NCBI RefSeq assembly: GCF_040807025.1
Contig: NC_090946.1
Coordinates: forward strand, 80,350,641 to 80,414,640
Origin: Struthio camelus
Lineage: Eukaryota > Chordata > Aves > Struthioniformes > Struthionidae
Length of the DNA stretch: 64,000 nt
Reading direction: 5' to 3'
The position numbers were made by a program, and so were the translations under genes. Below the pieces are notes generated by a model. The model saw only the letters and a program-made list of their open reading frames with translations, made no database searches and had not been told where the DNA came from. Positions 30,201 to 44,600 of this stretch are shown here, one piece after another. The number at the start of each line of letters is the position of its first letter. Positions within the stretch are counted from its first letter, which is position 1.

Positions 30201-31870
30201 TACAGTCTTATGGTAACACTGTGGGGTAAGTGGTGAAGCAGCTGGGAATTTATTTCCCAACAGCCCCAGAAGGATTATTTTAAAGAGAGTCAATTTAAGA
30301 GCACATAATAAACCCCACAACTGCAAAACCAGCACTACATGCTGAGCTGGTCTGTAAGACTGACAAGTTATAGTTCTTAAGAGATAAAACTTTCTTTTCA
30401 AGCTAAAAGTTGAATGAAGCGTCAAAAAAAAAAAGTTTGACTAATTTGCTCCATGCTGCTCCATCACCAAACCAGGTGGCAAGGGACAGACAGCAGAAAA
30501 GCAAAAGTGCTCCTGACTGCTGGTTCAGCTCCTCCGAAGGTGTGAGCTCTCCCTGCATGCACTCCAAGGCCTTCATGTTCTGTATGAGAAGGGATTATTA
30601 GGCCATAAAGCCTCACCCAGCTGCTTTTGCTCAGCTTGACTTACTGTAAGAGAATTTCCTCCTCAGGCGTCACCAATGTCTGTTCTAGCAGACTGTTTTA
30701 ATCCAGTCAGTAGTTTTCAACCCAGAATCTGCCAGCTACTTCTAAGAGCTCACTAACCTTGACACATGCTAAGGGCTCAGAGCTGCTCTAGAGGGGCTGC
30801 TGCTCAGCAAGCTTCTGGGGAGTCACAGGAGAAGGCAGAGGAGCAGTGACTAAGCAAAGATCAGTAAGTCACAGGCGTGGTCAATTTGGCTTGAACACAC
30901 AGAGTGAGGCAGAGCTCCTACAAAGTAAACAAGCTCCTCATCAATCCCACAGCACAAGGCAGCCTCTGAAGAGATCCTCACAGAGCAAAATGGCTTCACG
31001 GTTCAGATTCGTGCCTTCAAACCCAAACATCTCTCCCTTCAAAGATCCCCTCAGCCTTCTGGCTCCTTGTTTTTCCACACAGTCCATCAGGTCAGACTAG
31101 GCTGCTACTTATGTCTCCAGAGGGCAAGCTGTTCAGTCTCAGGCTCACAGAGGACACTGGTATGGATGTGGCTGGACAGCCAGAGTACAGGGAAGGAGGC
31201 GGGATGTTTAGATCCCCAAAGGCCTCCCTAATATTAATTCAGAGTCTTGAGCCCACCTGTTCACTAACGTAGTCTAATTACAAGATCATATTTCCCAAAT
31301 ACACCGGTTATTGTAACAGCTTTGCAGTTTGCTCAGTCAACACAAGGCTCTAAAGGAGCCTGAATTTCATTCATACCTTTTATCTGACAGGCTGACTGGC
31401 AAATAAAGCAGAGAGATGCAGAGTTGAGACTGTGCTTGCACAACCGGCAGCTATCACTGTGCTTCTCAGAAGGGGGAAGAGTTACAGCTGCATGAACTGC
31501 CTTGGCAATTCCCAAATGGAGAACTTCGGAGCACTGGTAAATGTGTGGCCTTAATTAACTCTAATGCTTTAGAGAAGCTGAGGTGAATCCTTTTGTTCTT
31601 GATACTATTATGGCTGGTGCTTTGGGCCTCAGTTTTCAAATACTAACCCAGTTTTTACTGCAAATTATGCAAATGTTGTCTTACATTAGGAACTACTCTT
31701 TCGATACCAGTTTGAAGATACAGTATTCCAGTAGACAGCTGGAACATACTGGCTTGTTTAAGTATCAGATGATTTAAAAAGTTAATTTAACAAACAGCTT
31801 TTTAATGCTAGCTAAAAGGTTTCAGTCTGAATATGTATAAAATTGGTAGCTGCTGTCTGTATTAATTTAG
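27261..31870. other. Tail-to-tail interval between GNPNAT1 and STYX
   Basis: No gene recognised in about 4.6 kb. It may include a long STYX 3'UTR: minus-strand AATAAA signals occur at 31877-31882, 30249-30254 and 28008-28013. From memory, in human the two transcripts end within a few hundred bases of each other, which makes the most distal signal plausible. It also has a 16-G run (29189-29204) and a short AGCC repeat near 27553. Confidence 0.5.
29189..29204 (+). repeat. G homopolymer run
   Basis: Sixteen consecutive G bases followed by CCC. Likely length-variable. Confidence 0.8.
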
Positions 31871-32566
31871 CTCTATTTTATTAATTCATCAGTACTCTGG
31901 TAAAGTAAATTAATATGCATAAAACAGAGGCTTTTTAGAGCAGTATTTTCTCTTAAATTGGTCTCAGAACGTCAGTCTCAAAATGATTTAGTATATAATG
32001 AGGTTTTCTGACATGGTAAAGAGTTAATACCAAGGAGACCACTGCTGTTGCTCAACTGCCAACAGTAGTGCATAGTGCAGTTTGTAAAGCACATTTCTAA
32101 GAGCATGACCATAATATACACTGAGAACAAAGTGAATTTTAGCAAACTTTTTCTTTACTAAAGTCTCTTGTTATAAATTACACAAATAACTTTATAAACA
32201 AATCCCCCCAGCTTGCATTTTGTTTAAAGTAATAACTTTATATCATACAAATAAAGAAATTTCAAGTATGAAAAGTGCATTATTGCAATAATACCTCTTT
32301 GCAAGTCCAAAAATCTTGGTTTAGAATAAAACTGTAAAGTGTAAAAAAGGAGTAAAACAATCAGTGCCATCTATTCATTCAAGAAGTCCAACATCTTAAA
32401 AATGTTGCTTAGTGTGTTGCAGAGGCAGACTTACATCTGAAAGCAACATGTCATTGAAAAGAAGCTATGTGTGTGTTCATCATTTTGCATTATTAATTCC
32501 TTTTCCCTAGTTTTCTTCACCTTTCTTGGCAGGAATTGACAATACAAATGGTGCTGTCCTCGGATA
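31870..32566 (-). other. STYX: STYX 3'UTR, proximal part
   Basis: AT-rich sequence between the STYX stop (32569-32567) and the first canonical poly(A) signal. No coding potential. The true UTR may extend much further left. Confidence 0.55.
31877..31882 (-). terminator. Candidate proximal poly(A) signal of STYX
   Basis: TTTATT on the plus strand reads AATAAA on the STYX strand, about 690 bases beyond its stop. It is the nearest canonical signal I find. More distal copies exist at 30249-30254 and 28008-28013. Confidence 0.4.
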
Positions 32567-32640
32567 TCATCCATTCTGTGCTGCTGCCACTTGCATGTTT
32601 CCAAGTTCTTCATCCTCCTCATGCATTCGCTTTAAACTTC
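32567..32640 (-). CDS. STYX: STYX exon 11, C-terminal tail
   Basis: Encodes SLKRMHEEDEELGNMQVAA then AQNG and TGA at 32569-32567. Acceptor TTGTAG. The acidic tail matches the human one with small changes. Confidence 0.95.
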
Positions 32641-35600
32641 CTACAAAAGGAAAAAGGAAGAATAATACACCTGAAAACATCAGCTGTAATAAGCAGCAGC
32701 TGTGAGTAGGACCACAGGGCAGCTTCTGTTGCGCTCTTCTTGCGGTGAGTCTACCCGTTCAAAACATTCAACTTGTGGGACAGGATTTTTCCCAGCCCGT
32801 TGCCGACAGTACGCTTTCTCCCCTGCACTTCTCCATGAGGAAAAGAAATTTCTCAGTACCCATCTATTTTACTGACCCCTTTACATCTCCCCCTAGACTC
32901 CATTTTCACTTACTTTAGGTTGCTTCTGGTACGCTTGTTTTACAAGTGATTACAGTTGACAGTTTCTACATGCCCTAATCCTCTCCCTACCAGCAAAAAC
33001 TTTCAGAGCAACTGCCTTAATTTTAAGCAGCCTGTGTTCATAACAAAATTGCTGTCCTTACAACCTGCGGCTCTTGATTCCTGCAGAGAACGCGGGACTC
33101 CTCAGGGACAGGGAGGGGCATGGTCCTTCTACAGCATACCATGGAAGCGCAGAGAACAGCACAGGGAAGTACACATGGAGGAGAACTGAACGTTTAAGTA
33201 ACACACTCTGAAGTCTGAACAGTTTGTACACTAACTAGAGCCATTTCCTTGGCAAAACTTTCAGGTTTGCTGCTACCACTGGGAGTTTCCTTACAGCGTG
33301 AGAAGAACCATCTTATAAGATTAGGTTCATCCACTTCCTTTTTCAAGGAGACAGGTAGTATCACACAAGAGAAAAGTGGCTTCTTACCTGTAGTACCAGG
33401 TGGAACAGAGAGCGATCTCTCCAACTGCAGTGGTGACATCATCTGGATGGTTAATTTTGCTAGATAGATGGCTTCATATTCCTGAAAAAGTTTGATGATA
33501 AATATTGCTATGAGCTTGGCACAGTACTTTCTAAGGAGTAAAAAAAAAAAAAAAAAGACTAATTCAGAGAATTCACTAGGACAGATCAGAGGGTATCTTA
33601 CAGAAAGGCAGAGAATTGAAATAATTAGGTTCTTTACTATTCTGACATGAACAACAAAGTTAGGAGGGCAGAGCAGAAGACGACAAAGGCTAACAAGAAA
33701 CGGCTTTAAGAAAGAGAGTCAATTTTCATTAAAAAATTATGTCAGAATGTTTAGAGAACTCTTGTTATTCCTAGCAGGCAATTCAAACAGTAAAAACAAA
33801 CCAAATAGTTTGAATACAGCAACTTCAGAGATTTGTTGCAAGGACAATCCACATATAGCCTTGAAGCTGCATTCTATGGACACGTCACACATTCAGAACT
33901 ACAAACTCCTCCTCAAAAGGAGATGCTTTAAAAAACAAAAACAAACAAGAAAATCCCACACCTATCTCAGAAGATTCATATCATCTTGCCATCAGCCAAC
34001 TAAGTAATACATTAGAGACGCTGCAAATCTGCTTCAGTGCCCTGTCCTTAGGTTTCCCTACCCTTCACTCAATAGGCTCATGAAATACGGTGATAAAGCA
34101 ACTTCTCGGCATCTTCCTTTTCAGACCGATAAACGTTATCATCATCTATGAATGCAATTGCCAAGAAGCATCTCAGATGCGTACTACAATAGCCACTTTG
34201 AGGTTTCCTTAGCTACCAGGTGAACTCTATTTCAGAGCCTCTTAGCACTGCACAAAACAGACTTTTCATTTCTCCTCCATTCCTGGATTTGCTTTTCCTA
34301 AAGCTCAAGTCTAACAAACTAGGATACCCACTCTTCTTCCTTCCAACCTCTACCATAACTTCTGAAATCTGAAGCATCCTTCTGCAATGTATGTTAAGCC
34401 TAAGTAGAAATGGCTGTTTTGTAGCAAGATGATTCAAATGGCTTTTGAGTTATGACCAGGGGGAAAAAAAAAAGTTACCTGAAGTTGATGGACAAATCCA
34501 GCATTAGGATTAATACAGAATCTTCTTTCTTGAACATAAGTAAACGCATCCCTTAACAAGACAGGGAGAAATAAAATACTTCAGTGGAAGACAGGCTGTG
34601 ACAAGTCCTTCCAGTTTCACGAATCTTCCTTCTGATTATCAGTTCTTAGAAAACATACAACCTTTAAGAGCTCCCTGGAACTGGTCTGTATAACAAACTG
34701 TTTGGGCAAAATAGGAATTAGTAGTTCTAACATACTAATTGCCCACCCCCACCTGCAATCCTCAGTTTGCTGGCCTTTTTTCAACACACTACTTACAACA
34801 GCCTCTTGGGGCCTCTTCTATAGAAAGTTTTACAGCAAGGCATCAACCTATCTAGGCCAGCATCCTGTTTCCACTAGCAGCAGGTACCTACTTCTTCAAG
34901 AAAGGGTGCAAACAAACCTGTGCTAGAAAGAAATGAAAAACTCTGCCTTGTGGAAAGCGTTCACTCAAGCTCCAGATGTAACAACTGCCTTATGCAACAA
35001 TATGGGAGTATTTACATTCGCTCCCAAAATTATTTACTTAAATCACTCATATTTTAAAAATTAGTACCTGCAGATGGACCAGCCTTATCTGCTAAGCGTT
35101 CTTACTTCAGACTTTTCAGACAAATGGTTAACTACAAGTCCATGCAGCGCCCACATTCTTACCTGTACTTCACCCCAAACGTTTCCATTATGTATGCAAT
35201 AACTAAGGCAGCACTGAAAAGAAACAGAAAAAAAAATAGAAAAAATATATTCCCATGGTTTCAAAAATAAAAAAGGAAAAAGCATAGTTTCCTACCTTCT
35301 AGAAATCCCTGCATTTCCATGGACAAGAACTTTTCCTGAGGAGAAAGAAAAGCTACTTGTGTAGACCGGAACAAAAATTTCAAGTCTTTCCTTCTTATAA
35401 AGAGCTATGCAGTACCAAAATACTTTCTGAAGAGTAATAGGTGTGTCTTATACTTCACTCTAGATTACTAACTAGAGCGTTACTGTCCATTACTGCCCTC
35501 TGCGGCTTTGGAGCAAAAGCCTGCCTTCCTAGGACAGCAACGCAGATTTACGGCCCTGCGTTAGAGAAGAAGCAAAACTTATGCACAGATTGTAGTTAAA

Positions 35601-38600
35601 GTGAAAAAACAGAGAACAGGTTTTGCTCTCCAGTTTAGGGCAAAAGGAGAGAAGAACACTTTGCTCTCAACTTGTATAATATAGTTCAAATCAACCAAAA
35701 TAAACACCCAAATTTAGGACGACTTCATACTTAAGAGCATCTAATACATACCACTGAATTTTAAAAACTTTAACACCACTATATTAGTAGATGAAGGAAA
35801 AAAGTAAATCTGATTTTACCTCCACTTTGTAAACTTCCATCAATAAATTCTTTAGTCTAAAAAGAAAAAAATTATAGACTCAGTTTCAGAAAATTCTAGA
35901 TGTTACTGCTACTTACATTTAAGTCTGGCAGAATTTTTATAACAGTCACCATATAAAGCGACAATAACTCACTTTGTTTTTACAGACTTAGACATCATTT
36001 CTACTGTACCTTTAGATTATTTTTGTACTTCTAACTATCCATAAAATTGTCAGGGAAAAGTAGTGTGAAGCCAGATGTGTTTAATTTTCAAAATGCAAAA
36101 AGATCTGCTCTGTGCGTTATTTACAATCCTAACATGACAAGTTATGACACTATAATAAGAGTTACTCCCAAATATCTTTGCCTAACAGCTTGGAGGAGAA
36201 GGGGCAAAGAGCACCAACACCAGCACAGTCTGGGCTGCAGCACGGACAACCGTCTTCCTGACTCTTCCTGAAAGTCCTTCAAGGACATTTGCAGTTGTAA
36301 AAGCACGTCTAATCCATCTATAATATGAGACATGATTGAGTGAGCTGTCTGGAATAATGCAGGTATTGATGGACCAAATCCTGCTGGATCTTCCCTGTTT
36401 TCAGTTGCTTCTTTCAAACACCTAGACATGACAGCACAGAAGAGTCCTGGTAGACACAAAAAGTGTTTGGAAATATAGAATCTTTTCTTGTAGTCAGAGA
36501 GGACTACACGCACACAAAAAACCCAGTGTCTGGAGTCATTGGTAAGAAAGTTGACGCTGATGGTAGGACAGCCATCAGACGTTAACAATACAAGGGAAAA
36601 AAAAAACTTGCAACAGAGCAGCACATAAAGAGGAGACGACTATGTTAAAGGGCTGAAACAGCTGATCAGATAAAAAGCAAAGCCACATAATTTTTCTTGT
36701 AGGCAAAACTCAGACTGGGCTCTTAAAAATACACCAACACAGAGCTACTACCATGTAGTAACTGCAAAAATTGCAAAGGATGCTGTTCACTCAAGAGGCA
36801 TTATACTTCAGGGAGCAGAAGAGGTATGAAGTCATCAACTAATTTGCCTTCCCCTTCTGTAAAAACATAACCACCTCTGATATATACAGCAAGGTCAGAA
36901 GAGTGTTTTGGGGGGTGGGGGGGGAAAACCAACAAAACGCTTGAGCTCTATTGCAAACTAACCTAAAATAAAAGTATAAAATCATAGCTCAAAACTAAGG
37001 GTTTACTCTGCTTCCAAATTTCAGTATGTAATGAGTACTATTTAACTTGAAGTTATTTTAAGTCCTCTACAGTAAACACATGCTTCCAGATGCTGTAAAA
37101 CTTAAAATTCCATCAACTAGCTTCCATTTTCCATGGAGTGAAGGGAAAAATATAATCTCCTACAGGTCAAGGGGTTTCAAAATAACTGGCATTCTCCCAT
37201 GACCTTTTTTTAAAAAATAAAAAATAAAAAAATAAAAAAAAATCAGAAAACACTGAGTGCTTAGAAATTAAGGGGGAAAAAAAAGAACAGACAATAATAC
37301 AACACCGCTCTCATGGACAATTCGGCATGTATCATTAACTCCTTTCTATAAGTATAGGAACTGAGGCAGAGTTGAGGCAGCCCACACTGTTACTTAGCAG
37401 GCATATGGCAGGGCTGATGACTCCTAAGGTGCCTCAGCTTGGACATCCCAGATTTGAAACTTTGTACCTGCCAGTTCAGAAAAAAAAAAAATCTTAATGT
37501 ACAACTTCACTCTCAATCCATTCTCATTAATGCACAAATACTTACCATAGGGAAAAATCGTATTATATTTTCCACTGGATTATCTGCAATATCCAAGACT
37601 AAATACCTGCAAGGAAAACAATTACTATGAGTGCACAACAATCCTGAATGTTGCCTACACACCTACACACGCAGCTGATTCAGTCCTGCTACAGTACTCA
37701 AGCCTGAATAAGGGAGTCAACACTGCCCACATGGCTTCACTTTCCAGCCTGAGCTCCACAACTCCTGCAAGCAAGCAACCTCCTGAGCTGTGATAAAGGG
37801 AAGTAAGCAAGGAAGTGAGTGAGGGTCTTTTCCGATACCCCTGACAAAAATTCAGAAGAAATCCAGAAGGGCTATGTTACAGCACTCACCTGTGCTTGAA
37901 AGTAGTATACTATACGCTCACATCCTCAACAGCAATACGTAAATATGGGCCAGTATTCTTTTCTGGGGCTCTCTACGCAACTTTTTCAGAGGTACGCACT
38001 TTCTGATCAAATTAGTGCCAAGTGTTTTTAATTATTAACAGGACAAACTGTACTCAGAACTAGTAATTTAATAAGTGAAAATTACTGTAAACTAATGGAT
38101 CTTTCCTTCGTGGACTTGCTCGTGTCCAGAACTTAGCAGGGTGAACACACTTTATGGTTCGGATTCAAGAGTCTTCCAATACCTTAGTACATTTTTTCAA
38201 ATAATTTGACAATTTTGACATGAAAATATTTGGAAAGAACATTAGCCAAAAATCTTGCTAACACAAGGCAAGGTTTCTAAAAGAAAGACTTTCATTGTTT
38301 ACAGTTTTGAGTGTTATGTTCATTTCTCACCTAAATAACTGTTGGAAGTTTGGTTTAATAAAATTTGCTTCAATGTTTTGCCGTATGCATATTACATGGG
38401 TTATTCCATGTTTCTGAAGTATAGGTAGCTGGGAAGAAAAAAAAAAGTAGTCAGTTTTTTTTTTTTTTAACTATAGAATCCACTTTATAATACAGTAATG
38501 AAAAGAAAAGCTATGCTTAAATACACAACAGGATTAGATCAAGTCCTCAAAGAAAATTAGGGCTAGTTTTCTAATATTCAAAGCATAGCATGAAAAATTA

Positions 38601-41600
38601 TTTTATCTTTCAAACAGGACAAAACACAACCATTAGGAGTTACAAGAGGAAGCATTCCTAACAATGATAAAAAGAACATGCAACAAAGACGACATTTAAC
38701 AAACTTGTTTGTCTCTGCCCACATTTCATTTCTCCTGAAATTGCAAGTTCCTACTCGATGTAGTAATTTTCAGCTAGCATTGGATTCTTGCTGGAATCAG
38801 ACCACTGAAGGTCAGATCATTCGAACTGTGATGTAGACTTGCATATACAAGCTTTTTCTTTGCATCTACAATAAAGTCAAGCACTGCTGTGTAACTTATT
38901 TTACTACATGGACATAAGTTTCCAGCTCCGATTTACCTAGTAACACTTTTACTAAATGAAACAGACTGCCTGCAGCAGTAGCATTCAAACCTCATACTTT
39001 CAAACCTTCCAACTTTTTTTATAAGAAAAATTCTTTAACTATAAAATTCAGAATTTTAATACCAAAAAAACCCCACAAATGCTCACTGCAATTAGCATGA
39101 AAGCCACTTCAAACCTGCAATTTTCTTTGGTTGGCAAGTAAAAGGTAAAGCTGACTGGCTAGAGTGTGTGCACACGTGCATGTGTGTATATATCTTCTCA
39201 AGCCCCATGACAAACAGAGTTCTTTATTTTTTCCTAAGGTAACTCTCTAGCTCACACGATTGTAAAGCAAACAGTCTTAAGTGTCAACTGCCCCAGCACA
39301 CAAATTGAGAGATGGGGTAGTTCAGACCCACTCTGGAAAGAGGGAGGCATAGATACCTGGCCCAGTCAGATTATTCTTCAGGCTAAAGGAACATGCACAA
39401 CATATTACTTTGACTGACTGGAACATGAAAGATGCTAGAGGACTTTAGTAATTGTCGTTACCAAATTACAGGTCTATAGATATACGTATACACTTGAACA
39501 TATTCCCACAATAACAAATTGCCACGGCAAAGTCTCCTTCTGAGAGACTATTCTGAAGAAATCATACCTTGCTTTTCATAGCTGAAGAATATGGGCCTAA
39601 AAATAACCCAGGTAAAATTTCCTAGACCATGGGAGGGGAGGAAAAAAAAAAAAAAAAAAAGAGACAGACATTTAATACCAACTCAAAATTATTTAAAATA
39701 ATACACTGCACACAACTCAAACTATGGCCACGGAAACAAGTCATTTACATGTTAGTGAGAGACATGATATCAAGTGTCATTTATAACAGGGTAAGGGAAA
39801 ATCAGTTTGGCAGAATAAAAGAAATATGATCTTTGTGTAGGAGATGTTATTTTGGAATATAAATTAAGTCCTTTCTTTGAATTAAGTTCAGGTTAGATCG
39901 CCACACCTTACCCAGCCCCAGGGCAAACGGGGACTTCAAGGGAACTTGTTACCCAATACATATGCAGTAAGTCTGCTAGCATTACACTAGTAGTAGAAAA
40001 ATATTCATTTTTAACCAGTTATCTCCCTATCATTAAAGTCAGGTAGGACCAAAGAACTTCTCGTGAGCAAAGATTTAGCTTACACGATATGAAGGTTTTA
40101 GTTGTTCAGGGCTCCTACCTGAGAACACCTAACAAAATCTAAGTCAAAAAGCAAAGCTCCACATATTTTTTAGTGACCATCTCCTAAGAACATTCACGAA
40201 GACAAAATAATGCATTCTGGGGATTCTAGGGAAAAGGACAAAACTTACCAAATGCTTCTTTTTTTTTAAAAAAAAAAAAAAAAGAAAACTTGCACAACAG
40301 AGAACGAAGGCATGCTTGGATCTAAGTTGGCAATCCTTTCCCCCTCGTTCTTCTCCACTAAAATCCCTTGCTACACAAAGTTCCCGATGAACACCAAAGA
40401 TCAGCATAAAGCTGCCATCTCTGGAACTACGCTAATCCATACGTGAGGGATGTTTGAGAATAGTTAAACTTCTATCTTTCCCCCTTTGGAAAGTCACCTC
40501 TCTTCCACAGCGATGCCTGACACTTTACACTTAAAGTCTGATTTTGATACCAGCTCTTTTGCAGGGCAGTTTGTTTTTCTTACTGAACGCACCACTGGGT
40601 TTTTTGTTCAAATGAAAAAAATAAAGTATGCCATACCTGCATCTCTCTTCTCATGGGATAGGTCCAATCCTTAAAATAAAATAAAAAAATAAATATATAT
40701 GCACACACACACGGAAACTCAAATCCAGACAGAGATCCATACATGCATGTACTTTACTATAACAGGCACATTGCTTCTGCTTAGTATGAACTCTCCACAT
40801 AGATACCAGTAATACTGAAGTGCAAGGCAGCTTAGTCTATTTTGAAAGCCGATGTGCAAAAAACTGAAGTACTTTGAGCATCAGTGAGGAAGCTTGTGCA
40901 GAACAGCCAGTGTATTGTAAATTCACATATTAGCTTTCTGCTTAGAAACTTCCCTCTAGGGAAAAAAATTAAAACATTCTGTACTAGCCAGCAGGGGCAA
41001 AAAAATTACTTTTGACTGTGATGTTTCTACAGCCACTGGGGAAAAAAAAAAATAAAAAGACAGTTGAAACATATCAAGCACAGCAAGTAACTCCCCTAAA
41101 ATCCACACTATCTTCACTTCATAAATTTCCAGACCTTTTAAAGCTAAATTCTGACTATTCAAAATAAAATTAGTTTGAATATAAGCCTTACATTAACACA
41201 GTATCAATTTAAGTGCAGGTCAAGGCATAAAATTCACATTGCCACTTCTCCACATCTTACACTATTACACTGGGAAGGAGCCTTGTACGGTAAATGCATA
41301 CACTTGTTTTCAACGACAAGGACATAATCTTCCTCATCAGTTAATTCACAGCTACCATATCACACACTTCCTTCCACAGGATTACAAACCCACGAGTTTG
41401 TGAGGGTTCACCACTCCGGAAATGCTGATTTTCAGGTGACTATTTACTACCATCCACTCAGTTTATCAAAGCAGTCCAGAATAAATGCCAGGCCCAGCAT
41501 TTTCATCCCTTGCTCTATTTTACAGAGCTGCCAAAGCTAAACATCTTTAGGCAGATTCTACTCCTGTCCTTCTTTACAACTCCCACTATCCTCTGTTAAC

Positions 41601-44600
41601 AGGCTCTTATTCATTCTTTGACCCTCACATAGGAAGGAGTTTTCCCTGAGATCACAGTTACCAGCTCGGGGTGAAATAGTCAAACATATCAAATTAAATA
41701 GACTGCATACATATAGGCCATTTACTTGCATAATTTTGTTGATTGTTCCTCTAATAACACACTGGTGGCTGGGGGGGGGGGGGGGGGGGGAAGCTTTGCC
41801 TTATGTTACTCTTGCTGATGTTCCAATCTCCTCCAAACTACAAGAAAGTTAAATTCTCTATATTCCTCCTCTGAAGTGAGGCCACAATTACACCAAGAAA
41901 GGTCTAAGCTCTTAAAGCTTCAGCGTTGTCTATCTGAGCTACCCGTGGCTGTAGTAATAGTATCAATTTCACATGAACCCCCTTTTTACTTAGCTGCACA
42001 AAAAGAAATGCAACGCTTCCCCCAGGTGCCCTGCAAGTTTTCACTGACTCTTGGTAGTGGAATTAGGAAGGATTTTCGTATCAGTAAAGTTACTCTGGAA
42101 ACCGCTTGAATTGAATCTGGGACAGCATTTCTGAGAAAGCAAACAGACATTAAGCCACTAAAAACAATTCTTTGAATACTACGGGAAGCGCAGGACAAAC
42201 AGGGAAATAAAAACCATTTAAATGGTCTTTGTTAAACATACCGAGATGTAACTAAGTTATTTGTGCAGGTTCCAGCTGCAATGATCAAAAGTTATTGGTA
42301 ACAGATAGCAAAAATCCTGTGACAAAAGGATGGTACTTAAGGAACTGCATCCTTTGAAGATTGACCTAAGATTATTTTAGCTTAATTGTGTTGTCCTTCT
42401 ATTTATATAAAAAATATAGTTTACTCCACAAAAGGCAAGAATAAATGCTGAAAAGCTTAAACAGGTTTATTACTCTATTTATATACTTGTAGAATTTACA
42501 GAGTCTTGATCTGGAATTTAATGAAAACACACAAATTTATCGATACTTTGGTCAATAAGACTTAACAATATATTAAAAATATTCATTTCAAATGCATCAT
42601 AAGCAGGAAATTGGGTTCCTCACAACAGCTGTAAGCTGTGCAAGATAAGTAGGCAAGAGTTTACACAGTCCAAAGGAAAACAAAACCAGAAAACAGATGC
42701 CACAGGTGTTCTGATTAAGAAAAAAGTCAATATTAGCTCCAGACATTAGTCTTCCAGGTTCCTCAAGCAATCTAAAAGGGACAGTCTCCAATGGGATTTA
42801 CTCTGCAAAACAAATATCTGAGAGATGATTAAACGTTTTCTTCATGTAAGGACACAAATTGATGAAAGAATGATTCCAGTGGTCTCCTGAGAGTCCTTCA
42901 AGGCTCTTAAAACTAATAATGCAATTTTATTCAAGTGTTAGACAAAATTACGTGGGGGGAAAAAGCCATTAACATAGCTTGAACCCAAGCAGAGGTCTCA
43001 TTTTAAGGAATGCATCCATCAACCATGTTTTCTGCATTGTCTGAAAACACCAAATAATGACAGAAAGTTTCACCTTTTATCAGACCAAATACAGGAATTT
43101 TGCTAGGAAAACAAGTGACAACGTTAGAGCTGGATACAGTTACGGCATTACCCATTGCAAAGTGTTTGGAAGGTTCTACAGACCTAAGTGACAACTCACT
43201 GGAAGAAGTAACATCCAATATTCATAAAGCAAAAGCAAAGAGAGAACACACACACACAAAAACTTCAAAGAGAAACCACTACCCTCAGACTTTCTCAAAC
43301 TATGCTAGAATTCACTAACGGAGAAGTTTAAAACATATCTCAGCTGTTTTGCTAAGGGCGTTCACAACATGTATCTGCTGTTGTGTTCACACAAATTAGA
43401 CGCCTAGATCGTCCCTGGCATTTCAACTATTGTCTCTATATTGAGCGATTAGCAAGAGAAAAAGCAATAAAGCGTGTTTCAAGGCCCTCTCTTCCCCATG
43501 TACAGTTAATCTCTAGCTGAATCAAACTGAAGATACCAAGGTACAATAAGCTACTACAAGTTCCGAGATCTTTTCTACGCTACAAAGAAGATAAAATCCA
43601 GCACTACAATATCCAAATTACATCATCAACAAGAGTTACTTTGCCAACAGTTATGGTTATTTCATTTATATTTTGCCATGGCTGTACCTGTTCTTCTAAC
43701 AAAGAACACTATAATGGCAAAAAACTAGACATTCTACACTGACATGCAGATATGCATAATCGTTTGGACTATTTCTAAAAAAGCAACCTTGGCTAGGACT
43801 TCTAAAACATGATTTTTTTTATTTTGTTTTTAACAGCCCCAACATTGACATTTTTCTATGCTCAAGACCCACAAGTAAGCAAAGACCATGGTTCCCAGTC
43901 GCAGCACCATAATCTACCTTTTGCAATCTGCATGTCTTCACTAGACGGTATATGGTCAAGTGGCTACACATGTGACATCCCTTAGCCGGTTCATAACCGA
44001 CAGTTCAGGTTTAAAGGCCCATCTGATTTTCACATATACAATGTATATCCCAGTCAGTCCTTGCTGAAGTTCAGCTTTAGTTGAGAGGCAATCCAGAGTA
44101 ATGCACCTTCATTATTATGGCTAAACTCCTACTGCCTTATTAGCGGAGCCTGCAAGCCACAAGCTAGCCTAGATGAAGGAAGAAGCTCTCAGAAGCACTG
44201 GAAAAAAACACCCTAGTAAAGTAAGTCAAACCAGCAATTTAAGGAAAGAGAATTCAACATCAGTATGTATCCTTTCTAGACCTAGTGGTTGCCTCCTGTC
44301 TCCTCTGCATCACTGGACATCAGTCATGATCTGCTGTAACTCCTTCCCAGCTATTCAAGATCATTACTCATTTCCTTTTGAAAAGCTCTGCGCAACTCCC
44401 AGCAAAGCCTTCCTGAGCACTCCAGGGTTCTGACCCTTTTCCAATACCAAGACAGCTCTTTCGTTGTTGATTAACGGCATCACCTACCTCTCTGTACAGA
44501 TTCCTCTTCTCATCCTAATCCATCACAGTAAGACTTCTGCATGATTAACTGTTCATCATGTACCTCAAAAACAATCTAGGGCTGTTAGAATTCTCACACC

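Larger units (their letters stand above)
32641..40636 (-). other. STYX: STYX introns 2-10
   Basis: Introns separating exons 2-11, the largest about 1.7 kb (35857-37545). They contain A/T runs at the acceptors and a short CA/TG-rich stretch near 39165-39193. No nested gene or transposon recognised. Confidence 0.55.

Noticed and set aside
27261-31870. Search for CR1-type LINE, LTR or SINE remnants
   Set aside because: I saw no reverse-transcriptase peptides, no tandem ATTCTATG-type 3' ends of CR1, and no terminal repeats. Old fragments could be missed without a repeat library.
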